Origin: Tetraselmis striata
Lineage: Eukaryota; Chlorophyta; Chlorodendrophyceae; Chlorodendrales; Chlorodendraceae
Reading direction: 5' to 3'
NCBI GenBank assembly: GCA_006384855.1
Contig: VCJN01002118.1
Span: 186,001 to 250,000 of the forward strand
Length of the DNA stretch: 64,000 nt
Position numbers and translations under genes: made by a program. This document shows positions 1 to 10,268 of the stretch, piece by piece. The stretch's first letter is position 1, and every line of letters begins with the position of its first letter. The notes below the pieces were generated by a model. That model saw only the letters and a program-made list of their open reading frames with translations, searched no databases and had not been told where the DNA came from.

Positions 1-65
1 CATAAAAGCAGCCATAACAGCTGAGCCTGCAATCTTCAAGTTTCGTCGCTGCGTTACACACAGCG
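1..65. repeat. Direct repeat A, copy 1, of a tyrosine-recombinase retroelement
   Basis: The first ~65 bases recur with about 85% identity at 3421-3483; both copies contain AAAAGCAGCCATAACAG. With repeat B (2790-2819 and 3586-3615) the order is A1, coding region, B1, A2, B2. That is the split-direct-repeat layout known from PAT- and Ngaro-type elements of the DIRS order. The left end of the element may lie outside the window. Confidence 0.6.
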
Positions 66-181
66 ATTAACTATCTCGCAACCTATTGCGAGCAAGGTCA
101 CCCCAGGTTGTTCAAGACCACACCCGGCTCACCACCCGTGTGTGAAATTCTCATCCGTACATCCATGCGTCATCATGCCAC

Positions 182-993
182 ATGGAGAAGAACTCGTCGT
201 TGAGCCGACGCTCGAATCGCTACAGTCAAGCATACATGGTGGCTCACTCTACATTGCTGCGCGAGCTTGCAGCATCGTTAGCTCAATCGACGGCTCGTGA
301 CCGTGTTGTTGATGGAGGCGGAATACATGGCTCTGGTTCCGGGCCGCGCGTCACGGTACAGCCGACAGGCAGCGGGGGAGCCGCAGAACGCCCCGACTTG
401 CTAGAGCTAGCCAGAGCGATTGTGTCGGAGCAAAATCCGCGAGTGACGAAGACGACTACCTGCTTGCGGTGCCAGAGCTAGTTCAGCGAGCAGAGTCTGG
501 TTACGAGGCCGTTCGACCGGTCAGCCGAGTGCCTTGGCCTTCCCCCCTGAGCCCCGACCTGACGAACGAGTACCTCAAGCTGGATGACCGGCGTCTGCCG
601 GCCCATGAGGAGTATCCTTGGATGTCGTGTTCCGCCGGGGCCCACATGGCCGCACTCTTCGTAGCTCTCGACGAGCCGCTACTCTAAGTCCCTGCTGCCA
701 ATCAAGACTTCACCCCCTACCTCGCGCGCGCTCGGAATCATGCCGAAGCCATCGACAAGGTGTTTCGCTTTCGTCAAACTTCATGCGGAGGTTTAACGAG
801 GTCAAACGTGTGCACGGTGACAAGGTATTCTGGACGTAATGCGAGCCTATATTTTCAGCATGCTGCCGAGCATCTAGGCTCTGCGATTTTCGGGGACCTG
901 ATGAAGGACTACGAGCGTCGCATCTTCGAGGCGACGGTTGCCAACAACGCGAAAGCTACTGCTACTGCTCGGGTGGCGGCAACGACTGCATGA
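182..993 (+). pseudogene. Degraded Gag-like region of the tyrosine-recombinase element
   Basis: Two overlapping frames (182-481, then 469-993 with one in-frame stop at 685-687) read as ordinary globular protein, not random translation. They include helix-rich segments such as MKDYERRIFEATVANNAKA near the end. The region lies where Gag sits in DIRS-like elements, between terminal repeat A1 and the recombinase. No zinc knuckle is visible. No reverse transcriptase follows it, so the element looks internally deleted; a 27-base C run at 1172-1198 sits in the gap. The Gag assignment comes from position only and is weak. The stop and frame change make it non-functional. Confidence 0.35.
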
Positions 994-1514
994 TGCGGGC
1001 GTGGACGTAAGTGTGGCGGCGGTCGCGCGCGTGGCCGCGAAGGTGAGCACGAGTGACGGTGTGGGGCGCCTTTCGTCGGAGTTGCTGGTGCTTTGCGAGG
1101 CCACCTTTCGGTGACCGCCGCACGGCGAACCCCAGCAGCTCGGGACGAGCGCCCGTGTCCGCCGGACCGGACCCCCCCCCCCCCCCCCCCCCCCCCCCAC
1201 CTTACAGACTTCATTTAGACCTTCCTCGGTGCGGCGCTTCTTACACCCGCGGCCGAGTTCGGCTCAACCATCCGCACACATGCACATGGCGGCTCAACAA
1301 TCCGTCTCCCGTACCATCTCATCGTTGCGTCCGTCGGTTGTTACACTGCGTGTTGCAACTGGTTCGCAACGACCAAGCTTCGTGCGTGACAAGCGCTACG
1401 AGCACGAAGGGCGCGCGGGGCGGCCCTCCTACTTGGACAAGGCCCCACAAACCCATAATGATGCCGTTGCAAACCCGTTCAGCAACTACCGGCCAACCGC
1501 TAGGAACCTAACCG

Positions 1515-2660
1515 ATGCCGCCGAGTATTTTGGCTGCTCAAATGAACCAGCCTGCTGTTACTCGGTCGGCCAAGCGTTGTACTTACGTAGTTGACGAGCC
1601 CAAAGCTGTCGTCCAATCTCGCTTACATGAGGCGTTCGGCTCGGACGAGTTGGGACAACGGACCCTCGACATGCTCTCCTGCTCCCTCACCGCTCATACG
1701 CTCATGAGCTACGCCGTCAGACTGTCTCAATTTGCGTAGTGCTGCCACGAATCCGAGAACATCAGCCCGCTAGAGGCGACCACTGCTACTGTCGTCTGGT
1801 ACGTTGCTTGAATTGGTGAGCGGGGGCACTTTGGGGCTAAATCGTTACAACCCTATCTGTCAACAATCAACACGCACGTTCTTTGAGCTACACAACCTCG
1901 ACCCGATCGCCAAGGATAGCCTTTATCTTATTACCGTGGCTCGTCGTGGCCTGATGCTAAGGCAACGCCGCCTTGATGCTGCCCCCTTGTGAATCCCTCT
2001 GCGTGCTAATGGCGCTTACAACTTCGTCGAGCGTGCAGAGTTGATTGTGTTTGCTCCCATCCTCGAGTACCAGTACTACGACTTCGGAGCCCTCATGGTC
2101 TCGGTTGTCAACTTCACGTTCTTTGCCAAGGGACTTACTGGAGTGTCCTGCCGAGTGTGGGACGTGCATATCGACGACTACAACATTATCCTACAGGTTT
2201 ACCGCGAGAAAGGCCGCGCCGGTCGACGCGGCCCTGACAACCATCATGTACTTCTGCACCACTTCATCGACCACCGACAACCTTCCAGTGTCGGAGCACC
2301 CCCGCATTGCGCGTCTCCTGCACCACTTCATCGACCACGGCCCCCTAGCCCCTGTTGCCTTGGCCGAAAGAAACTTATGGGCGGTCACCCCTAGCGAGCA
2401 GTCCAAGTCTTGGACTGTCGCCACAATGTCGGACTGGCTCTCTATGGCCGTTCGTCTTGTCGGTGCTGCCCCCCCCCCCCCCCCCCCCCGGCCCCCCCCG
2501 GCCGGCACTTCCTGGAGCTCACACAGCCTTCGCAAGGGAGCAACATCTACCGCTAACACCATCGGACCTCCACTGTCCCACATTCGCTTCCAAGGCGGCT
2601 GGGCCACTAACTCCGACGTCGTTCTGGACTACATTGACCCCAACGTCCTTTCTTTGCCCG
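1515..2660 (+). pseudogene. Decayed tyrosine recombinase (DIRS/Ngaro/PAT-like)
   Basis: The N-terminal core-binding part is seen at 1515-1739 (AHTLMSYAVRLSQF) and continues past stops to about 1885 with SLQPYLSTINTH, the usual short motif of this recombinase family. The catalytic part lies near 2513-2660. It shows H-x-x-R in SHSLRKG (His codon 2522, Arg codon 2531), then the FQGGW box, then the candidate nucleophile Tyr in LDYIDP about 2630. Stops near 1739, 1824 and 1899, and a C run at about 2470-2490 inside the frame, show that it is dead or badly interrupted. Such enzymes insert circular cDNA of DIRS-order retrotransposons, or Crypton DNA elements. Split repeats around it favour the former. 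No reverse transcriptase is seen in this copy. Confidence 0.72.
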
Positions 2661-2789
2661 TGGTTCTTCTTCCGCCACTTCCAAGTAAGACCAACAAGAC
2701 TCCGCAGCGGTGGCCCTCCCGGTGCCCCCTTCTTGACCTGGCGATACCCCTTCTCCGTCAATCTACCGCTCTCTCCGTTCTCTCATCAC

Positions 2790-2819
2790 TGGCAAAATCA
2801 GACTCAACTTTGAAATGTT
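2790..2819. repeat. Direct repeat B, copy 1
   Basis: Thirty bases centred on AGACTCAACTTTGAA recur at 3586-3615 with four mismatches. This copy lies just downstream of the recombinase remnant and forms the B1 part of the split-repeat layout. Confidence 0.55.
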
Positions 2820-3420
2820 CTGAACTTGTTAATGGTGTTTCCTCCCTACCCTAACCGCTTCTCCGGCAACACACCGGTTCCCCGGGTACTCGCTAAATGA
2901 AATCCTCCCGGGGTTTAAGCTGTGTATAGCGGGGTCACAATCCTGAGATGCAACTACCGAAACGAGCGCGAATTGTGATTAGTATCCGGTTGATACAGTC
3001 AAATATAACGTCATTTGATGAAAACTCAGAGCCCACGTGACCACCCGTCTCGCCAACCCATCCCGCCCCACCGATGCCAATCGAACACACCGGCCGGCAC
3101 CATCACGCGCATACCGCGGTAGCAGCGCGCTAACGTAGGCATATGGTGGCGTTCAGGTGCCTCGTCTTGTGTGTCGCGGGCAGGGATGGGGCTGGCGGCG
3201 GGATGATGAGGGAGGAGCCCGAGCGGTCACGTGCTAATATTACGCACGTAGCGCGTGCCACGTCGCCAAAAAGAGTTGCCAGCTATACATCTCGGATTTG
3301 AGACCCGTTTTCGGTCTTCAGAAACGAGTACCTACGCGAACCGGTGTGAACCGTGCTGCTCACTTGTACGGGTTACTAGGCACCTATCGCTGCGCCCTTT
3401 TTGGGCGCAGCACGAGTAGA

Positions 3421-3483
3421 CGTAAAAGCAGCCATAACAGCCGAGCCTGCCATCTCCCAGTTTCGCTGCGTTACACGCAGCGC
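3421..3483. repeat. Direct repeat A, copy 2
   Basis: This is the partner of bases 1-65. It is preceded by a GC-rich palindrome at about 3390-3410 (GCTGCGCCCTTTTTGGGCGCAGC) read here only as TGCGCC...GGCGCA arms, and is followed by a C-rich stretch. Confidence 0.6.
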
Positions 3484-3585
3484 ACCCCCCCCTCCACCCC
3501 CCGCCACCGACTCCCTCCACGCTTTCACTTCACCTTCCGCCTGCCCATTTCGGCTCTTGTCCGTGTATACCAACCGCGACCTTTT

Positions 3586-3615
3586 TGGCAAAACTAGACT
3601 CAACTTTGAAGTGTT
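3586..3615. repeat. Direct repeat B, copy 2
   Basis: This is the partner of 2790-2819. It ends where a different 69-bp sequence, shared with the next element, begins (3612-3680). Confidence 0.55.
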
Positions 3616-3680
3616 TTCGCAGCTAGACAGCGTAGATTTTGCATCAAAATGTACGGGGTCGGCTGGGACCGAAAGATCCA
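3612..3680. repeat. 69-bp direct repeat shared by both retroelements, copy 1
   Basis: Bases 3612-3680 are repeated essentially perfectly at 4229-4297; both contain GCATCAAAATGTACGGGG. One copy abuts the end of the recombinase element. The other lies just inside the lower-coordinate terminal repeat of the Gag element. The two elements therefore share a junction sequence, by common ancestry, recombination or nested insertion. Confidence 0.8.
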
Positions 3681-4039
3681 CGACTGGTACGGGGCCGCCA
3701 GACCGGATGGTGTCCGGAAAGGCGCCGCACGTCCCGAGCCCCCGCCGGTGTTTGTAAATTACATGCCACCAGCGATCACGTGGCTCATCAGGACAGTACA
3801 TTCCGCTATGCTGCTCTCGGCCTCTCATCACGGCTAAGATGCTGGGAAAGCCTGACTAATTGCTGCCGCACCTGGGCTTATCGGACACGCAACACCCCTG
3901 TGGGATGACGTATATCAAAATGATATTCACTCCCCACCTCAGGTGCTTTCACAACTAACCAGACTAACCCTAATCTAAATCGAGCAGCATCCGGAAACGT
4001 ACACACAAGCGACTAATTGTCTCCGGGCGGGTGGGTGGG

Positions 4040-4233
4040 AGACAATATAGTCGGGTGCCTTCCAACAACTTCCCCGGTCCGCGGCCGCCCTTTATACTCG
4101 GCTAAAGGGCGCCGCCGGACCGGCGCTGGCCGGTACCGGCGTACCGGGCCGGCAGGGTCGTCACTTAACCCTGACGGCGCTGCGAAAACCAGGGTTTCCT
4201 AGGTCGTTCCTCCCAAGGAAACCCTACAGTTTT
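4040..4233 (-). repeat. LTR-like terminal direct repeat, 3' copy of the Gag element
   Basis: These 194 bp match 6287-6490 almost exactly. The differences are a short insertion after CCAACAACT and three extra bases in the GC-rich part. Read on the minus strand (sense of the enclosed gag), the repeat contains GAGTATAAAGGGCGG, a plausible TATA box, as expected for a promoter-bearing LTR. The ends are not a clean TG...CA pair and I see no target duplication, so a DIRS-like terminal repeat is also possible. Confidence 0.75.
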
Positions 4234-4297
4234 CGCAGCTAGACAGCGTAGATTTTGCATCAAAATGTACGGGGTCGGCTGGGACCGAAAGATCCAA
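4229..4297. repeat. 69-bp direct repeat shared by both retroelements, copy 2
   Basis: This is the second copy of 3612-3680. It lies between the lower terminal repeat (4040-4233) and the truncated pol fragment of the minus-strand element. Confidence 0.8.
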
Positions 4298-4694
4298 CAG
4301 ATGAAAGAACAGTGGCAGGTCTGGCGGGGCCCGTACACGGACATATGTGAGTCAATTATACAGGGAATATCCATATATAATCCACAGGACGCATAGGTTC
4401 TTCTCTGCTATGGCCCAGTGGCAATAACAAAGCGATCTACCCATCAATAAAATCGGGGTGCTGCAACGCGGAAGGGCGATTTGGCAGATGATTGGGTGGT
4501 GCGGGACCATCAGCCCAGTTCATACGGTAGTCATGCCTGACCCAATCTCTGACTCGACTGACTCTGACTGATTCAGAGAAACTGTCCCAAAATAGCCAGC
4601 CTTTACGGATAACACCGGCCGATTCCACAGGAGAATTGACGTCCAGAGCCGGCTCATGAGGAAGCTCAAATTTAGCTGATGTTAAAACCGTCAC
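4298..4694 (-). pseudogene. Truncated pol (start of reverse transcriptase)
   Basis: The minus frame 4694-4440 contains VRDWVRHDYRMNW, then a Pro/Asn-rich linker and SALQHPDFIDG. After an in-frame stop it runs on as IALLLPLGHSREEP to about 4380. This resembles the segment leading into the reverse transcriptase of DIRS-type and similar retroelements, where a hydrophobic tether is followed by a leader ending in E-E-P. Nothing like the catalytic core follows: the sequence runs into the 69-bp repeat and the terminal repeat. The pol was thus deleted to its first ~130 codons and also carries a stop. It follows the Gag gene in the same strand and order. Confidence 0.6.
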
Positions 4695-5148
4695 AAAATG
4701 CCAACGCCACAGATAGCATCATAGTGGTTAGCAGGCAGCCTGGATGACTGCTGCATGAATCAAACAATGAGTTTGAACTCGAAAATGTCTGGAACTGAAA
4801 ATAGCAGTATTTTCAAATTACATATCGCTCCGACACAACGGGAGATATGAATCGTCCCACAGGGTGTGCCGCCCTTTACACGAAAGCATCGCCGGCCAAC
4901 TGATGGGAAGTTGCCGAGACAACTGCCAGGGGCAGCACAGAGTCGCAGGGACATCATATGTATTACACACGAGGTATCTCTCGGAGATACACCACCTAAC
5001 AAGTGACTCTCCCGGAGGAGATCAGAGCTGCTATGACACGAGCCTGAGCTCAGCTCCCGGAGGAGGGCTAACAGTCGCCCGGAGGCCTAATTGCAGCTAC
5101 ATGAACACCATCACTGGCCAGGCCAGGAGGATTGCAGACTCCACAGCT

Positions 5149-6198
5149 TCATCGATGTGCACTCGGGCAGTCCCTACTGAAGTGTCCCTTCCTTTGGCAG
5201 CGATAACAGGTGATGTCCGCAGCAGAAGACCGACCAGAAGGAGACTTCTCCTCGCGCCGGCCGCCCTCCCTCCGGTCGTCGCTCCCACGGTGAAAAGACT
5301 CGGGCTCGCGAGAAGAGGAAGAAGGCTTCTCGCGCGAAGAAGAAGAGGAAGGTTTCTTGGCCTTGATCTTCTCAATCGCCTTCTTCAGCTCCTTGTAGTC
5401 CGTTGAGCCCTTCCCGCGGAGAGGGTCCACTGCATCGAACTCCTTGGCGACTTCCGCGCCGTACTCGTGCTCCACATGCAGCTTCTTGCCACGCTTGTTA
5501 ATCCGAAGAGCTACAGTGGTACACAAAGCCAGTGCCGCGGTGATCGTCTTGAACAGCTCCGCAGACGACGCTGGCGAGGAAGCAGGAAGATCGGTGCCGT
5601 CCTCAACCAAGTCACGCAGAGGCTCCTCCACCGGTGCCAAAAGGTCATAGATCTGGAAGACGTCGTCTAGGTCGCGTTGAAGAATACGAGCATCAGCGGT
5701 ATGGCGGCGGTGAACCTTACCATCTTTGTCCAGCCAGCCATCCTCGGGTGCGTGGATGGTGCGAGACGGAGCTTCCACATCTGCAGGTTGAGCTGGTCTC
5801 TTGCCCTTGCGGTCGTAGTCGGCGTCCCCCTCCGCAACGCGTTTCGAAGCTGAAGCCGAAGTGGACGGACCGCTCGACGACGCGACTGCCTGCCTAAGCA
5901 CATAGACCTCTCGTTCGATACGGAGTAGAGCAGCAGAAGTATCAGCAACTGCCTGTCTAGCGGCGACGAGAGGGGGAGATTCAGCTACCCCGTCTGCAGG
6001 TAGAGTGTCGCCACCTAGGACAGTGAGATGATTTTCGCGCGAAACGAGTTGCTCGCGAAGAGCTCTGCGAGACTCAAGTAACTCGTTCCAAACGAGTTCA
6101 AACTTGTCTACTGCTAAAACAGAGACGAGAAAGCAAGGCGACAGCAACACAAGCGAGACAAGGAGCCACGCCCAAGACGGACTCGCGGAGCGAGCCAT
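5149..6198 (-). CDS. Gag-like protein with CCHC zinc knuckle
   Basis: This is an open frame of 349 codons from the ATG at 6198, which has a good context (ACCATGG); the frame itself is open from 6315. Near the C terminus stands CYRCQRKGHFSRDC, a perfect C-x2-C-x4-H-x4-C knuckle of the retroelement nucleocapsid type. It is preceded by Ser/Arg/Lys-rich, probably nucleic-acid-binding sequence. The middle is helical with a charged linker (DRKGKRPAQPADVEAPSR). The first ~35 residues are strongly hydrophobic (WAWLLVSLVLL), which is odd for a Gag; the start may therefore differ, or the peptide may be membrane directed. The gene lies inside 194/204-bp direct repeats and upstream of a truncated pol. 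The element is probably non-autonomous, but this ORF is intact. Confidence 0.7.
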   Translation of the reverse strand: MARSASPSWAWLLVSLVLLSPCFLVSVLAVDKFELVWNELLESRRALREQLVSRENHLTVLGGDTLPADGVAESPPLVAARQAVADTSAALLRIEREVYVLRQAVASSSGPSTSASASKRVAEGDADYDRKGKRPAQPADVEAPSRTIHAPEDGWLDKDGKVHRRHTADARILQRDLDDVFQIYDLLAPVEEPLRDLVEDGTDLPASSPASSAELFKTITAALALCTTVALRINKRGKKLHVEHEYGAEVAKEFDAVDPLRGKGSTDYKELKKAIEKIKAKKPSSSSSREKPSSSSREPESFHRGSDDRREGGRREEKSPSGRSSAADITCYRCQRKGHFSRDCPSAHR

Positions 6199-6286
6199 GG
6201 TGAGTGCCGGGATCAAACACACTACCGAACGCAGAAGAAATTTGAATTTTTGTAGTCGAAGATAAACTAAATGTACCAGTCGTAGA

Positions 6287-6490
6287 AGACAATATAGTCG
6301 GGTGCCTTCCAACAACTGAAGGCGCCCCCGGTCCGCGGCCGCCCTTTATACTCGGCTAAAGGGCGCCGCCGGACCGGCGCTGGCCGGTACCGGCGTACCG
6401 GCGGGCCGGCAGGGTCGTCACTTAACCCTGACGGCGCTGCGAAAACCAGGGTTTCCTAGGTCGTTCCTCCCAAGGAAACCCTACAGTTTT
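6287..6490 (-). repeat. LTR-like terminal direct repeat, 5' copy of the Gag element
   Basis: This 204-bp partner of 4040-4233 lies upstream of the Gag start on the minus strand. Its TATA-like box is positioned to drive the gag gene about 90 bp further on. Confidence 0.75.
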
Positions 6491-7394
6491 TTGAGCTCAC
6501 ATGCTCACGTAAATATACTCACATGCGCTGGGTTGCATCATGGACCGCGTCCCCTGGGTGGCGAGGAGACACCCTGGGCCTATATCTGCATATCTGTATC
6601 CATTTTTTCGAATATTACTGAGGCCTGTATCTGATCTGTTGCTGGCCTTTTTGTAAGTAATACAGTACTGGTACTGGTACTGTGTCGGCGCGCGGCCGCC
6701 GCCCGAGCGCGGCGACGCGCGCCGTCTGCTATCGCTATATAAGAGGATAGGTACGGGCAGGGGTAACCCCTGGTACGGGTAGCTGTACCTGTACCCCCGG
6801 TACTTTGCGTGCATTCTCTTGACGCTCTCCCTGTAACCAAAAAGTAAACCGGATGATATGGTGTTAGATGATCCCGGGCGGGGTCGTCATCCGACACTAC
6901 GGGCGATCCCAAGCGTCGGCCCGTCCGAGGAAAAACAACGCGGCAGCGCCGGACACCCGCCGCGCGCGAGAAGCGGGGCGCAGTCGCCGGGTAGGTAGGC
7001 CGCGTACTGGATCCAGGTTGAGATGACGAGTTTCATCCCGTGCTACTCGCTCCTCCAGAACACCAGAACAACGCTCCACGGACGCAGCTGGCTTGGGCTG
7101 CTGGTTTCGCGCGGTGCGGTTGGCAAAGCTCGGGTCGCCGAACCATCCGAGGGCAGCATTTGGGTGGAGTTTGGGGGAGCCAAGCAACGCGATCTGGCGG
7201 GAAGGGGTGCCAGTAGCGAGACGAGCGGGAGAGGGAAAGTCGCGCGACGAGCGCGTATATTCGTAGCGTGCAGCTGCGCACCTGCGTAGTAGTTGCACAT
7301 AGCTTGGCCAGCCGACCGCCGCCGGGAGCATCCAGCGCAGCATCCAGCCATCCAGCAGGCTAACCTTTCCGGCGCAGATATACTACCGGCCGAC
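6491..7394. other. Intergenic region with GTAC cluster, upstream of the YABBY-like gene
   Basis: No gene is visible. Between 6663 and 6805 there are eight GTAC palindromes, several in tandem as ACTGGTACTGGTAC. A TATA-like CTATATAAG lies at about 6732-6740. Bases 6800-6853 recur at 14579-14632. The last ~300 bp are GC-rich and form the presumed promoter and leader of the gene starting at 7395. Confidence 0.5.
6800..6853. repeat. 54-bp dispersed repeat, copy 1
   Basis: This copy and 14579-14632 share TGCATTCTCTT and ACGCTCTCCCTG with few mismatches. Both follow a GTAC-rich stretch at similar distance (about 120 bp), so the conserved unit may be ~190 bp long. Confidence 0.65.
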
Positions 7395-10268
7395 ATGGAG
7401 CACAACGACCCGCCGCACGACGCCGAGTCCGAAACCGCGCAGCAGCTGGCCCGGCTGACACGTTATCTGCAGTACGGTGGTGAGGCGGACGGTAGCGAGA
7501 CGGGCGGTGGCGGCCTGCTGAGCGGATCACCCGGGGGCGGTCACGCCGGCGGCGGCTCATCTCAGGCCGTGGCGCTTTCCAGCCAGCAAAACCTGATGGA
7601 CTTTATTTCCGCGGACGAGTTCGCGTCGCTGGTGCAGGCCCAGGCGGCCGCGGAGCAGCACGCCTCGGGGTCTCAGTCTCAGTCGCAGCCGTCGCACCTC
7701 CTAGGCAACCACGGTGGCCTCGCGCGGGCGCAGCAGCCGCCTCATCGCCACGGCGGGGCGCTGTCGCCCACGCTGTCGCTGACTCTGGCGCAGCAGCAGC
7801 AGCAGCAGCAGCAGGCGGGGGCGTCGATTCCAAACAGGTAACCCCCTGCCCAGCTGGATCTGGACCCCTGGTCAATTACCATCCCCGTCAACAGGGCGGC
7901 CACCTCAGCGGAACTGGTGAAACATGCGGCAAGCGGCCGACGACGCAGCCCGCATCCCCGTCGCCAGTCTGGGCGCTCCGTGTAACTGTCGCTATAACAT
8001 ACGTTGAATATATATATATACTGAAGTTGCCAAAGAAATTTGAATGTTCATAAAAATCATAAACACGAGTCGTGCGCGCAACCTTGGACAGTGCTCTGCA
8101 GCGACACTTTCAAACGCCCGACTTTTATTCGCATATCGTTAAGATTTTCTCCTCGCAATTGCAGGCCGTCCGAGCTGCAACAGCAACAACAGGGCCGGTT
8201 GTTGGCTGGCAGCGGCTATCCGCCGCCGAGCAGCGGGTCGCCGTCGGCTCCGCTGCAGTACCACGTCGCCGGCGACAGCCACTTCGTCAACATGGGGCCA
8301 CCACCGCAGCAGCAGCCCCGGACCATCTACACGGGTCGCGTGCAGGCTACGCCAATCAGCGTACTTTGTGAGGCGGCCGACTGCGGCGCACTGCTGGAGG
8401 TACGATTGTCCACGAACCTGAAGCCCGGCCGAGCTTGCTAGCGTCGCGTATTCTAGTATGGCCTGCGACAGGGCTTGCAGCTGAGGATCGTTTTGGCTCT
8501 TGTGTACTGCGGTGCCTCTTCATGGCCGCAATAGAGACTGAATCGGCGGGTTGGTGCTGGGGTTCCTTTGCTAGACAATTCAGCACAGCAGGCGAAGAAG
8601 TCGCAAACGACCATACAAACATATTGTCTGAAGGATTATACATGTACCTTATCCATTCCTTCAGTTTTACACACACTGCAGTGTTCATGTCCATATTTCA
8701 CGCACCTGCGAAAGTTTTCGAATGTTAAGCTCTGTCCGTTTCGTACAAGTCGCATTTCAACATTGTATGAAAGTCTACATTTGACACTGACGCACACATC
8801 GCGTGTGTAAGATCATGCGAAACTACAAATACAGGGCCATGGCCAATGTGTGCTTGCGGAACTTTAGAAACTACTCAAGGAACATCTTGTAAGCAGTGCT
8901 GGAAGGAAATAATTTTGCTCACGTGCTCACTTCATTGCTAGAATGCTAACATTTGTTTCGAAACGTGCGCAGGTTAATGTTCCGATGGCGCGCCGGACAG
9001 GGTCTGTGTGCGTTCGCTGCGGGAACTGCAACAAGCTTCTGGAGGTGGACTTCAACGAGGGCAGCAGGCCTGCCCTGCAACCTCGCATGCCGGCCCTGGC
9101 ACAGGAGCCAAGGGAGGTACCAAGGCCACGCTCATCGGCCCCGCCGCCAGGACAACCCAACAGGCCGCCTCTGCCACCGCCAGCACCGAAGCAGCTAGCC
9201 AAGAAAGCGCCCCCGCCTACCCGTCAGATCAAGGTGACCACGGGCGGAAGAGTACTACTCGTGCAGCATGTGAAACAATGATGCCTCCACAGGTTTCACA
9301 GGATCTTGCACCATAACCAAGTCCCAAACATCCATTAACCTACTGACCATGTGTGCTTTGGTATTGTGCGGGCAGATTACCGAGAAGGGGACCGCAGTAG
9401 ATGCGGGTGCCGAAGATCCGGCGCGGAACATCCGACCAGGGAAGAGGGGTAGGAAGCGCAAGTCTCCCGCGCCTGGGGCCGAGAGGAAGATGGCGGTCCG
9501 AGAGAGCACTGAAGCAAGCACGCGCGTGCCGAAGGTATCACGCCGTGGCGTCGGGCGTAAGCGCGCAGCCATGGCAATGCGCGGGCCCTCCAAGTACAAC
9601 ATGTTCATCAAGACAGAGGTATGCTAGCTCGCGCACGAGATCCTCACAAGCTATAAGCCTCCACGATCCCACCATTTATCTGTACCTCTCTGCCTGAGCA
9701 ACCCTTTTCTCTTAGCGACTAAGTCACCCCCTCCCCCCCGCCCCCCCCCCCCCCCCCCCCCCCCTCCTTCTCTTGCTTCCCCCACTCCTACCAGATTCCA
9801 CGCCTGAAGGGAGAAAACCCAAAGATCGACCATAGAGCTGCATTCACCATTGCCGCCAGAAACGTGAGCCCATGACCCACTGCGCCCCCCGGGGTCACCA
9901 GCCCCGGGTTGTTCAGTGAATTTGCATTAGATGTGCTGCCTGAAAGCACATGTGATACGGTTGGTGATTTGGGAAGAAGTGACGATCTGTGCTGGGTGAA
10001 TGCTGTCCTGTGTATGCAGTGGAAGTCCTGCCCATCCAACCCCAAGGCAGGACATATCATGCACGGGGATGATCAGCATCAGAATGGCCTCGACGTCAGC
10101 AGCACAGAGACGTCCCTGCACAAGCATGACCATCTCCTGGACGCTCTCGACCATGACGCCACCGATCCTGCAATGTGCGAGTCCGAATCTGAGCCGCTGA
10201 GCGCGGACGAGGATGAGGAATCCGCACGCAGCTGCGGAACCCTACGACCCCGATGCCAACGGGCATGA
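7395..10268 (+). CDS. YABBY-like transcription factor
   Basis: Six exons join in frame: 7395-7837, 8165-8399, 8973-9233, 9376-9618, 9795-9863, 10020-10268; all introns are GT-AG; 499 residues. The start ATG has a strong context (GACATGG); an in-frame ATG at 7293 is possible. The first ~200 residues are Gly/Gln/Ser-rich with poly-Gln. A C2C2 zinc finger is split by intron 2: CEAADC (Cys216, Cys221) and VRCGNC (Cys242, Cys245). Then come a Pro-rich linker, a basic stretch (GKRGRKRK) and the HMG-like YABBY domain at about 382-425: GPSKYNMFIKTE, then IPRLKGENPKIDHRAAF, then IAARNW. In plants YABBY proteins act in the nucleus as DNA-binding regulators of leaf polarity; the algal role is unknown. 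The first cysteine pair is C-x4-C instead of the usual C-x2-C. The tail is acidic. An alternative frame extends the acidic C terminus to 10362. Confidence 0.88.

Larger units (their letters stand above)
4040..6490 (-). mobile_element. Non-autonomous retrotransposon with terminal direct repeats
   Basis: Terminal repeats 4040-4233 and 6287-6490 enclose, in minus-strand order, a short leader, an intact Gag-like ORF (6198-5149), ~450 bp of untranslatable sequence, a truncated and interrupted pol start, and the 69-bp shared sequence. The two repeats differ by few bases apart from two small indels, suggesting fairly recent insertion. Without reverse transcriptase and integrase or recombinase it would need helper proteins. 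Confidence 0.7.
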
